A stretch of 64,000 bases of DNA from Eutrigla gurnardus (lineage: Eukaryota > Chordata > Actinopteri > Perciformes > Triglidae): the NCBI GenBank assembly GCA_963514095.1, contig OY741271.1, positions 2,077,520-2,141,519 on the forward strand, given 5' to 3'. Positions 54,701 through 64,000 of the stretch are shown here, one piece after another. The notes beneath the pieces are model-generated. The model ran no database searches. It had not been told where the DNA came from and saw only the letters and a list, made by a program, of their open reading frames with translations. The position numbers and the translations under genes are program-made. The number at the start of each line of letters is the position of its first letter. Positions within the stretch are counted from its first letter, which is position 1.

Positions 54701-56460
54701 GTATCCCTCTTCTCAGGGTTAACATACTCAGAGTTTCAGGAAAACCTGCTTTCTGGAACGGGCCCCAGACCTATGAAATGTATTTTGCTTGAGTTGTGTA
54801 CTTTCATTGTACCAAATGTTTCCAATCATTTTCAAACCCAAGAGAAATTAACTTTAGTCAAAACTGTGCTGCATTCGGTCGCCTGTTAATGGTATATCCT
54901 CTTTGTGTGTCAGCATTATTTGTATTCCAGAAGCTCATAAATTGACTTTTTCTGCAATTTTATTACTTTATTTAAGGTTTATTTAGTCATGGACAGTGCA
55001 CATTTATAAACATGAATAGCCAAAATGGCAATTTGCATCTGTTTTAAGCCATGTTTTACAATCTTTAGATATTTTTAGAATATTTCGTTTTTCTCTTTTA
55101 ACCGGACGAAGGATTTGAGTCATCAATGTCTGGATTCTAAGTTATCAGAGAAACAAGCTAAGTAAACGCTGGCGGCACCTCAGCTCACGCCAGAGAAACA
55201 CTGATGCTTAACGCGTAATTACTTTATTCCGTGTTTTTAATGGTTTGTTTTGGTGAGGAGGAGACCATGTGGTAAAAACCTCCTGAACAATGCACACTGA
55301 AGGAATCAGAACCAGGAGAAGCTGACTGCATTGAAGACAACACCCATGATCCCATGATACTTCACCACGTCACATGTATTGCTATTGAGACCCCTAGTGA
55401 GGAAAGGTTAATTTGCCTCCAACGGTTGGATCGAGATAGAGAGCAAGACTCGAAAGAATCAAACGTGATCTAAACGCGTCTTTGTCTGAATTCCTGCTGA
55501 CTACAGTAACGTCGTGTCCATCTCCATTCACTTCCCGTCCATTCACAGTGCTTCTGTCTCTGAACAGAGGGTTAGAGACTAACACAGCTTTACTCCTCCT
55601 CCTCCTCCAGTCTGGATCAGAGCCAGGCTATTCATCCAACCCCCTCATCCTCCTCCCTCCTTTTGCTCCTTCTCTCGTCAGAGGCTCCTTGCCTGGAGGC
55701 TGGAAGCGCTCCAAGAAGTGGCAGGAGGGGGAGGCAGATAGGGAGGGCATGGCCGCTTGTGACAAAGAAGAGCAGAAGCTCTGAGCATTGCAGGGCAATG
55801 TGAATGACCCTCCGCTGCCCCATAGCCGGAGGGACTGTTGGCTCACTGATGCCTCTGTTCATGACATTCAGACGCAGATGCTGCAAAATTTTGTAGGGAG
55901 AAGACGGCGCTTCCAGGGCGGCCTCCAGGAACCCCCAGGGAGGAGAGAGGAAATGTGTAGGCCAGAAATGCAAATGACTTAACCTTCCGTCTACATGTAT
56001 TTACTTAGAGAATCCTGCTGCACTTGCAGATCATATTGTACATGTTAATAGCTTTCGTTTAGTTAATGTTAATGTGACTTATTTGGACATATCTTTAGGA
56101 GACAAAGAAAAAACATGCTGTCAAGCATCTCCAGGCAGCTGCAGGAGGCCCAGTGGAAACATTTGAACTGACACATCCGGAAAACATTTGGTGACGCTTG
56201 TATGGACTGCATTCTCCTGAGATTGAGACCTAAACTGTGTTCATGACATGCTCTTAAAACTTCTGTTTGGTAATAACATATACATATAAACCAAGGGGGC
56301 AGAAAAAAAATCTTAGGATGATCTTAATGCACCAGGCAGTTCATTTAATACAGCCAACCCACTTTAAACACTACTGGTAGTTTAGCCTGTATTAGAATTG
56401 GCTTTTATTTTGTTCACTTTAGATTTGTACTGTTTCACTGAAGTCATGTTACTTACTGGT
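54701..56460. other. No gene recognised
   Basis: Mixed composition. Frames at 55482-55784 and 55632-55973 have no recognised domain and lie on opposite strands of the same GC-rich stretch. I do not call them. Confidence 0.35.
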
Positions 56461-56470
56461 TGCTTTCACT

Positions 56471-56839
56471 TTGTTAGAACAGTGTGACATTTAACTTGAT
56501 AGGCAGGAACCCGTTAAATCTTCAAGGCCCTCTTTGATCTGTTAGTTAGGTTTGCTATAATAGATACACGCCTCAAGGACAACACCCATACATGTTTCAT
56601 ATTACATTTCCGTAAGTTCACGTCAGATAACTGACCAGTGAGACCTCTGTATGGGGCAGAGGCCCAGCCCAAGAAGATAAAATGCAACCAGCACCCAGTA
56701 AGGGGGCTCGCTCTGACTGAGATCCTACGGGAGCTCTGCCATTCCGAGCACAGCCCGAGCCATACTTTACCTGTGACCTGAATAAATACTATATCTGTGA
56801 ACTGAAGAGTTCTCCGGTTTATCCTCGGGCTTCCAACAA
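56471..56839 (+). mobile_element. Possible solo LTR
   Basis: From about TGTTAGAACAGTG to GGCTTCCAACA. It has a TATA-like AGATAAAATGC (56674), GACTGAGATCCTACGG, and AATAAATACTATATCTG (56783) followed by a T/G-rich end, an order resembling a retroviral-type LTR. No target duplication is clear, so the boundaries are tentative. Confidence 0.35.
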
Positions 56840-57004
56840 AAGAGCCGGGGGTTCATACCTGCTCTAAAAATGACATTCTCACACAACTAAACTGCACCGT
56901 GAATTAATTTATTTGTGAACTTTTTGAGAGTGCGTAAACACACTCTGAAATCAGCAACTTTAGTGTCCCGCGGTGCTCAGTTGCACCTGTACGGAGGTTA
57001 CTGC

Positions 57005-57118
57005 AGGCAAGCTACCCACTTCTAGTAAACATCAAGTTAGCCCCCACTTCTAGTAAACATCAAGCTAGCCCCCACTTTGAGTAACAGTCAAGCTAGCCCC
57101 CACTTCGAGTAAAAGTCA
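57005..57118. repeat. Short tandem repeat, about 4 copies of about 30 bp
   Basis: Units of AGCCCCCACTTCTAGTAAAC plus ATCAAGCT with small changes (TTGAGTAACAG, TCGAGTAAAAG). Confidence 0.85.
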
Positions 57119-57119
57119 A

Positions 57120-58700
57120 TAATGTAAAATGTCTCTATGATAGAACACTTGAATTGCATGTTTGCTGTGTTTATGTAATGACCCCATTGTTTTTACATCA
57201 CTGGTTTCTCGATGCCAGACCAGCCATTCTGAGAGATTGTAGCCATCTACAGACTATGGGTCCAGCAGTTAAAATCCTTGAAGTGGCCTGAGATTTGGTA
57301 CAAAAACAGGTCCACAGCCCAAAGCAACATCAAAAATATACTATGGTCCTAACATCTCAAAGGACCAGTATGGGATTTAATGGCCACCCAATTCAAACTG
57401 CCACTTCAATGTATAGAATAATGTTTATTTCATTTCATTCCTGTCAAAACATACACTTGGTCATTAAAGTGCATCTGAACACAAAATAAAATCCCTGGCT
57501 GGGTTTGCAATCTTTTTGCAGTGTGTCCATCTGTCCCCACCAAGCACTGCGAGAGAAACCCACTGTCGAGCAATCCAATGGCACTGGGCCTTGCCCAGCA
57601 GGGCTTTGTAACAGAAGTGGCCCAGTCCTGTTTTGTCTGACCCACAATTCACTAGGATGGCCCTCGAGACAGTGAGTAGCCCTGCCAGAGAGCATGAAAA
57701 AAAGGCCAGGCTAAACCAAGTGTACCACATGAAGGAGACAAGGAACTGAACCGAGAGAACAAACAGCCATGTTAACTGGACTGCAGTACAAGAAAAAAAC
57801 TGCACAACCACACACATGCATCTTGGAATAGATGTCTTAAAAGGAATGGACATCTGAACCACTTCCACACAAAGACACCAGTGATGGCCTCCACTCACCC
57901 ATCCTTAATACACTCCAAACGCTGCCAGCTCTCCGAGGAAACATGTTCATTCAGTTCATTTCAACATTTTGCAGAAAGACGAATGATTTGTTTAGCTGTG
58001 TGTCTGTTAGTAACAAAGCCCCTCTAAAATCAGATTTCGTCCATTTGCTCATCAGTATTAGACTGGATCCAGACCTCTGAATCACTGCACATATCTCTGA
58101 TGTATTCACTGGTTCAAATAGGTCTACTGCTGCTCTCTGACAGATGTTTCCCTTGGTTGAAACAACCGTGTCCATCAGAGCTTGTAGGGACGCAACGAGG
58201 ACATCATCAGGCCTAAAGCCATAAAACAACTACAGAAATATTGACACATAAATGGTGAAATGCATCAGTGTCTCATGCTTTTACATGTCGCCTTGTGGAA
58301 ATAAAAACTCTTGGATTAAATCAACATATTTCTTAGATTGACATGATAAATGTTAACGGCTCCTAGCAAGGGCTACCGCAGCATCCACGCTGATCTAAAA
58401 TGACACCTGCAGGGCATATATGACACTGTCTACTCATTTATTGGGACTAAATAATCCCACCCATGAACAGAAAATGGCCGATGCTGGAATCAGATTACAC
58501 GATAAGGGCCCGACAGTGACCCGACCAGACTGACATGGGTGAGCAATTGTAAATGAGCTGCAAGTAATTCTTTGTCAACCAACGCAGCCTCAGGGTCACA
58601 CACTACATCCCACTTCTTGAAAACTGCATTACTACTTGAAACTTTTTTTTGTGCAATAGTGTTTTAAGAATACCCCCCGTCCTGTGTAATACTGGTTTAG
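57120..58700. other. No gene recognised
   Basis: Frames at 57464-57898 and 57951-58229 (both minus) show no family I recognise and lack supporting features. I see no transposon ends. Confidence 0.35.
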
Positions 58701-58723
58701 CCCCCCTAACCCTAACCCCTAAC
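58701..58723. repeat. Short CCCTAA-type (telomere-like) tract
   Basis: CCCCCCTAACCCTAACCCCT plus AAC, continued after the hAT insertion by CCCCTAACCCCCTAACC (59754-59770). Confidence 0.75.
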
Positions 58724-59753
58724 TAGAGTTGAGCCGGATACTCGGCTGAAACGAGTATCCGGTACGGATAAAGCACTTTTGCCGAGTACGAGTATTATAT
58801 GAGTAATACGAGTCAATATCTGTGCTCGGATTAAATAAAAATCCTCATTGGGTAGCTGACTGTGTCTGCGTCCTGTGATATGCTACAGCCCCTCCCCTAC
58901 ACACTCGCAGATGTGTGTCCGCTCTGATCACTCACACACAGAACAGCTCTCTGTCTCTCCCTCAGTCACTCAGGTTCGCGGGTCGTTTTCCGTTAATGTT
59001 TAGGGTTTCTTTCTTCAGCTTCAGGTTTGTTATTACTTAGGTTGGTACTTACTTATGAACTAGTAGAGTTCTGGTACTTCGTTCAGACGTGGTGCCGACT
59101 CGCGTTGCGTCTCTGCCTGTCGGAGATTTTTCTTTTTCTTTTTTTAACCGTCATCTGGCTGCCTGGCTCTAACACTTTCTTGCTGTATTTCGTGAAAAAA
59201 TAAAGCTGGTAGTGGTATAATTATTGGAAATCAAGCTACACACACACACACACACACACACCTGGTGTGGGGAAAAAAAAAAAAAAAAAAAAAAAAATAT
59301 ATATATAAAAAAAAAAGATCACACTGATCATAAAAAAAATTAAAGTTAAAAGAAAAAAGTTATTGTTGAGTATGAAAACTCTTGTTCATTACATTTTACT
59401 TGATAATTGCAACCGCATGTGTTGTATTCATTGTTGCAAAACTTGTTCTGTAAATAGTTTGTTTGCTATCGTGATCAAAACCATTGATCTGAAGCTCAAT
59501 GCTGATGCTGTCCTGTAAATAGTTTTCTAATCAGCAATAAATAACAATTTCTGATCAGCCCATATCAATTGCATGCTTAAAATAACATACCAGTTAAGAC
59601 CTCGCTCATTTCAAGACAACCAGACCCACTTCCGGGTTAAATCCCGCCCACTTCCGGGTTAGGCCCCGCCCACTCCGAGTACAGATACAGATCATTCATA
59701 TGGTTAACAGATACAGATACAGATACAGATAATGCTGTACTCACTCATCCCTA
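58724..59753. mobile_element. Non-autonomous hAT element, 8-bp duplication
   Basis: Begins TAGAGTTGAGCCGG and ends CTCATCCCTA (complement TAGGGATGAG), flanked by CCCCTAAC at 58716-58723 and 59754-59761. An 8-bp duplication and TAG-GATGAG-type termini are hAT hallmarks. The interior has GAGTA/TACTC motifs, an AC run (59239-59263), a long A run (59272-59297) and ACAGAT repeats near the right end. No transposase. Confidence 0.85.
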
Positions 59754-59873
59754 CCCCTAACCCCCTAACCTGCCCCTACTGGCACTATGCACTTCTTCTA
59801 TCAGCTTTTACTATGCATATATCTTATCTCATTCTTTGTCTGTTTTAATATTTTTCTAATTCATCTCCATGAA

Positions 59874-59875
<2 letters not shown>

Positions 59876-59931
<56 letters not shown>

Positions 59932-59940
59932 GCGTGTGTG
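59876..59940. repeat. (TG)n microsatellite
   Basis: About 32 TG units with two CG interruptions near the end. Confidence 0.95.
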
Positions 59941-59999
59941 AATGTTTTGGAGGTGCACGGCAAATCAAATTTTACAATGTTCAATAACAATTAAGGCAT

Positions 60000-60900
60000 T
60001 CTATTCTGACAACATCTCGACAGAAAGCAGAAATCGTAGCTTTTCAAACGCCTGCTGCTCAGGCATACTTTCACCTAGAAACTCCATTAAAGTCTTGTGT
60101 CCTGGTGTGTCAATCCACGTTTCAATAGGTCATATAGTTTCTGATCAATCACTGTTCAATGACCATGATCGTTTTGGGAGAAATCATGAGATTATAATGG
60201 GTGTGTATTGCGCGGAACCTTCTGGGCTAGAGTGGGCGACATCATCGCTTAGAGTGTGAGGGCTCCTCGAAATACTTCAGATTTTTTTCCTTTCCAAACT
60301 CCTCCCGGCCACAATTTTCACTGTACAGACGTGATATTTTCCAATTTTGTAGACAAACTTGTCCTGTCTCTCACAATGTGCTCAAAAACTCTGTGAGATT
60401 TACAGAATTTGAAGTAGCAACCCCTAAGCGCGGCCACGTCGGTTTTTCTCCCCATCGACAAATCGAGAAGCAGATTTTCAAAGAAACCTGAAAGCAGGTC
60501 CATTTCTAACTCGCCCTAGTGTCCACATTTCTGACACTAGGAAAAAATAATAGTGATCAGTGTCTTCAGCAGAGTCTTGTGGCGCTAACGGCGCTAACAT
60601 TTTGGCGATACGAGTTTCGGTGTGAGCGTGGCAAGCTTTTGTTCGGACCCTCCGCGAAGCCGAAATGGAGAGATAGAGACAGGCTTGAAGGCAGTTACAC
60701 ACGCGTAGAGGGCCGTTGCTATGGTGACGGCACTCTGTGGCTTTGATCTTGAGAAGTGACAGCAGGTGTGCTCTGAATCGCGGACAGGAGCAGTCAGTGG
60801 GATTTGTAGTTTCTTTTGTCAAACATCTTCTGCTCAGGCATACTTTCACCTAGAAACTCCATTTAAACTTTAAAATGTCTGACTATCTCTCTCTGTCTCA
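60000..60900. other. Repeat-bearing sequence, no gene recognised
   Basis: CTGCTCAGGCATACTTTCAC through AGAAACTCCAT occurs at 60052-60090 and again at 60830-60865, so the segment is duplicated or carries a dispersed repeat at both ends. No credible reading frame. Confidence 0.5.
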
Positions 60901-60974
60901 CTCAGAAGTGACAGCAGGTGCACTCTGATTGGCCGACAGGAGCAGTCAGTGGGAGTTGTAGTTTTTCAAACAAT

Positions 60975-61525
60975 ACATAGTACTTAGTAATTCTCAGTAC
61001 TCGAGTCTCAGTAGTACTCGGTAGTGACATGTACCTAGTAGTACATAGTACATAGTACCTAGTAGTTCTCAGTACTTGAGCATCAGTAGTACTCAGTAGT
61101 ACAGAGTACTTGAGTGACGGCTGAGCTCGGTGACATGCTTCGCACTCAACTGTTTGACAGTACATAGTACCTAGTAGTTCTCAGTACTTGAGTCTCAGTA
61201 GTACTTGGTAGTACTCAGTACTTGAGTCTCAGTAGTACTGAGTACTTGAGTGACAGCTGAGCTCGGTGACATGTACTGGCAAACAGTTGAGTGTGAAGCA
61301 CTCAACTGTTTGACAGTACATAGTACCTAGTAGTACATAGTACCTAGTAGTTCTCAGTACTTGAGCATCAGTAGTACTCGGTAGTACAGAGTACTTGAGT
61401 GACAGCTGAGCTCGGTGACATGCTTCGCACTCAACTGTTTGACAGTACATAGTACCTAGTAGTTCTCAGTACTTGAGTCTCAGTAGTACTGAGTACTTGA
61501 GTGACAGCTGAGCTCGGTGACATGT
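60975..61525. repeat. GTAC-rich complex tandem array
   Basis: Repeats built from AGTACATAGTACCTAGTAG, TTCTCAGTACTTGAG and CTCAGTAGTACT, with a longer period marked by GACAGCTGAGCTCGGTGACATG at 61111, 61250, 61399 and 61499 and by CACTCAACTGTTTGACAGTAC. Most motifs are self-complementary around GTAC. Confidence 0.9.
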
Positions 61526-61529
61526 ATAA

Positions 61530-62280
61530 AACTTATCAAACTTATCAAATACACAATCCAACAACTCCAAAACGCTTTTGTGGACAAGTTGTGACCTGCA
61601 CATTCACCACGCTATGTAATAATAATGTAACGTTACGAGACGGAGCCATTTTGGAGGTAAATCCATGCAAAACTGCTGATGCACGTTCCTTTCAGGGACA
61701 GTTTTTCAGCAAGCAGTCTCTGTATTTGCCTCTAAAACAACTCCGTCTCGTTTGAAATCTCGAAGAATCTCATCGTAATGTATACACACTCCGGCAGTAG
61801 CCCCCGTGGCCCTTTCAAAATTTCCAGCGGGGGAACTTTCTAGTTTAAAATACCAGCCACATCAGGAAAAGACAGGCACAGCAGCCAGAACAGCAACCAG
61901 CAGAATGAGAGACAGAACAAGAGTGTGAGAAAGAGGTATTGCACCCCAAACAAACATACGGAATGCAACCAGGAGGTAAAAATGGTGAAGAAATGCAGGA
62001 AGCAGGAGGCAGCTAGGCCTACCCATCAGCCCCTTATTGGGAGAGCCCGCTAGGTGAGGTAAGCACCATACCACATTGCACAATTCACAATATTGTAACC
62101 AAACAGACACCACATTTTATGAGGGAGTTGGTGATTCAAATGAGGGGTCGACCATACAGCCTTGTCACAGTTGGATCCACAGATATTTCCCAAAATATTG
62201 AACATCATGTTTTTCACCTCCACAATAATCTGGCATTATTTATTTATTAAACATGTATGTAAGAAGATGGGATGCTTTTA
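61530..62280. other. No gene recognised
   Basis: Ordinary mixed-composition DNA. Short frames show no recognised family. Confidence 0.35.
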
Positions 62281-62287
62281 ATGCTTA

Positions 62288-62412
62288 GCTATGCTGTCAT
62301 TGCAGGAGTAGAGAAGATGAACCCCCTGACTGTCCAGATCTTTATCAAAGATAAGATTGACCACCGCTTCCTGGGGATGTGTACTACCAGCAGGACAAGG
62401 TGTGGGACAGCA
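62288..62412 (+). other. Exon-like sequence, unidentified
   Basis: After an acceptor-like TGCTGTCATTGCAG the sequence encodes VEKMNPLTVQIFIKDKIDHR FLG. After a one-base frame change it continues DVYYQQDKVWDS. The composition is gene-like, but I cannot name the protein. It directly adjoins the Tc1 fragment, so it may be a decayed exon or part of another element. Confidence 0.25.
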
Positions 62413-62439
62413 GAAGTCATCTTCAGCAAGAAGAAGACT

Positions 62440-62938
62440 GCTCTAGAGTCCAGTGGCTGCGTGCTTTACACTACTGCATCCCACGCTTTGCATTGCATTT
62501 GCTGATGTATGGCTTGGATGCAACTGATCGCCATGGAAACCCATTCCATGAAGCTCTCTACACTGTTCTTGAACTAATATGAAGGCCACATGAAGTTTGG
62601 AGGTCTGTAGCGATTGACTGCAGAAAGTTGGTGACCTCTGTGCACTATGTGCCTCAGCATCCGCTGACCCGCTGACCTCCCTTCCACTTTGTTATAATCC
62701 CACTGACAGTTGACTGTGGAATATTTAGGAGTGAGGACATCTCACTGGACTTGTTGCACAGGTGGCATCCTATCACAGTACCACGTACCATGCTGGAATT
62801 CACTGAGCTCCTGAGAGCGACCCATTCTTTCACACATGTTTAGGTGCTTGCTTTTATACACCTGTGGCTATGGAAGTGATTGGAACACCTGATTTCAATT
62901 ATTTGGGTGGGTGAGTGAATACTTTTGGCAATATAGTG
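62440..62938 (-). pseudogene. Tc1-like element, right end and transposase N-terminal fragment
   Basis: The right terminus is GGCAATATAGTG followed by TA (62939-62940). Reading the minus strand inward gives the N-terminal part of a Tc1 transposase in several frames: ERMGRSQELSEF-like start near 62835, VATCATSPVRCP/IPQSTVSG-like sequence, and LHGMGFPW near 62545. Small indels are frequent. The catalytic part is missing beyond about 62440. Confidence 0.7.
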
Positions 62939-63238
62939 TATGTGTACTGATTACATGCACTAATATTAATGTTTATGGTGTCATTTATATATTGCTTGTG
63001 TCCAAATTTGGTAGTTGATGTCAGCTACTGGTTCAAGGGTAGCAAAAACCGAAAGGTTTTTTAAATCGGGCGGCTTTAAAATAACATTACCTAGCTTTTG
63101 GGGTTTTTCATTTTTATTTAAATGTTTCTTGCAACATGTTGCATATCTGTTTAATATTTGATTACTTTGTTTTTATACAGAAATCCCAAAGTAAACGTGC
63201 ACAAAATGAGCCATGCTGTGTGTTGTACCTTCCTGTTT

Positions 63239-63353
63239 GTCACGGTTCTGCCGGGAAAGTTTGGGGTTTCTGTTCTGTTTGTATGTTTTCCCTGTCTGTT
63301 TTCCCCCTCCTTCCTCTCCCTCACTGGCTCCTCCTCGGGGTGTGTCCAGTGGG
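63239..63353 (+). mobile_element. Possible LTR 5' fragment
   Basis: TGTCACGGTTCTGCCGGG followed by pyrimidine-rich sequence resembles the start of the LTR families above (TGTCACG...). It is cut after about 115 bp by the hAT terminus. Confidence 0.3.
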
Positions 63354-63355
63354 CA

Positions 63356-63530
63356 GTGTTGGGCAAGTTACTTCAAAAGCGTAATGCATTATTTATTACT
63401 TGTTACTGTCATTTCAAAGTAATTAGTTACATTACAATATTACTGTCTTTGAATTGTAAGGCATTACACTACTTTTACATTACTTTTGCATTACTTTTCG
63501 CCAAAATAAAATGAAATATGGATTTTTTGT
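63356..63530 (+). mobile_element. hAT terminus (CAGTGTTGGGCAAG type)
   Basis: CAGTGTTGGGCAAGTTACTT followed by many GTAATGCATTA / TTACATTAC motifs. Same class as 10004. The element probably continues beyond the recognisable part towards the window end; repeated TTCGTTTCAAAAACGG-like motifs occur at 63588-63680. Confidence 0.6.
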
Positions 63531-64000
63531 TCTCAATAGATCTTCTTGTGTCCAATGCAGCTCATTACACAGCAGGATGTGATGTTATTCGCTTCAAAAT
63601 AAAAGAACGAAAAACGGAAAATGACTCGTATCCCGTTATTCGTTTCAAAAACGGAAAACGAGAAACAGAAAACGACTCGTTAACTGATATTAGATATTGT
63701 GTTCATGAATGGGATTCGGGGATGAAATAACAGTGCCATTTTTCATTCCAGATTTGCCGTACGTCTTTTTTAATGACCCTGAAGGTGCGCTGTGTTATGC
63801 TGCGAAATTATCTGAAAGCCTACCTGAGACATTTAGGGGAACCTCTAAAACACTGTTCAGAAACGCTCTGGCAGCGTCTGACGCTCGCGTTTTGAAGTAA
63901 ACCTACTGTTGACGCGGACATAAAAACCGGCCTCTTCGCCGCCGCCCCTCAGCTGTTGATCCTCGGTGTGCCAGGTCGGCTGCGCTCTGACCCGCTCCGT
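63531..64000. other. No gene recognised
   Basis: Contains two copies of ATTCG(C/T)TTCAAAA followed by ACGGAAAA(C/T)GA (63588-63670). The remainder to the window end is unassigned. Confidence 0.35.

Noticed and set aside
54018..54889. Overlapping frames on both strands, 60-112 codons
   Set aside because: GC-rich interior of a TIR element; no domain and no codon-level support.
57464..57898. Minus-strand 144-codon hydrophobic frame
   Set aside because: Cys/Phe/Val-rich composition with no family resemblance; it could look like a membrane protein only because the strand is T-rich.

Overview
The window looks like euchromatic accessory DNA of a teleost fish. Every recognisable coding segment belongs to a transposable-element family typical of ray-finned fish: L2, CR1-like and Rex6/R4-like LINEs, a Tx1-clade LINE, a Penelope element, a sushi/Tf1-like gypsy chromovirus, and Tc1, hAT/ZBED, Kolobok-like and Harbinger-like DNA transposons. 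RTE-tailed SINE sequence is also present. I found no convincing host protein-coding gene and no tRNA gene. Two exon-like stretches (19.75-20.07 kb and 62.29-62.41 kb) stay unidentified.

Layout. 0-10 kb: an inverted-arm MITE beside a ZBED/hAT fragment, a 5'-truncated Rex6/R4-like LINE, an internally deleted Tc1, an L2 copy split by a solo LTR, a SINE, minisatellites, and a broken LINE. 10-18.7 kb: a minus-strand L2 (family B) split by a second L2 (family A), then another LINE (C). 18.7-19.6 kb: a Harbinger-like element flanked by TAA that carries a captured piece of ITS2 plus the 5' end of 28S rRNA. 20.3-24.5 kb: a nearly full-length but broken L2-B whose ORF1 carries an SGNH-esterase domain and a proline-rich repeat array.

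24.6-32.1 kb: an exon-intron Kolobok-like transposase remnant on the minus strand. Its introns hold an apparently intact DD34E Tc1 element with 254-bp terminal repeats, a Harbinger-like MITE, a Penelope element, a SINE and a TA-flanked MITE. 35.2-43.9 kb: a second Kolobok copy with TTAA flanks and TIRs. A short poly(A) retrosequence carrying (TTC)n sits inside it, and a 5.6-kb Tx1-clade LINE sits inside that (TTC)n tract. 43.9-49.4 kb: a young gypsy chromovirus (LTRs differ at 2 of 472 positions) with an 11-nt self-priming signature and a canonical -1 frameshift site.

49.4-64 kb: sparser DNA with nested solo LTRs inside a SINE, a BED-finger hAT fragment, a GC-rich TIR element, a hAT element inserted in a CCCTAA-rich tract, a GTAC-rich tandem array, a Tc1 fragment and hAT/LTR termini. 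The target-site duplications let the nesting order be read directly. The window shows repeated rounds of element-into-element insertion, not cooperation between host genes.
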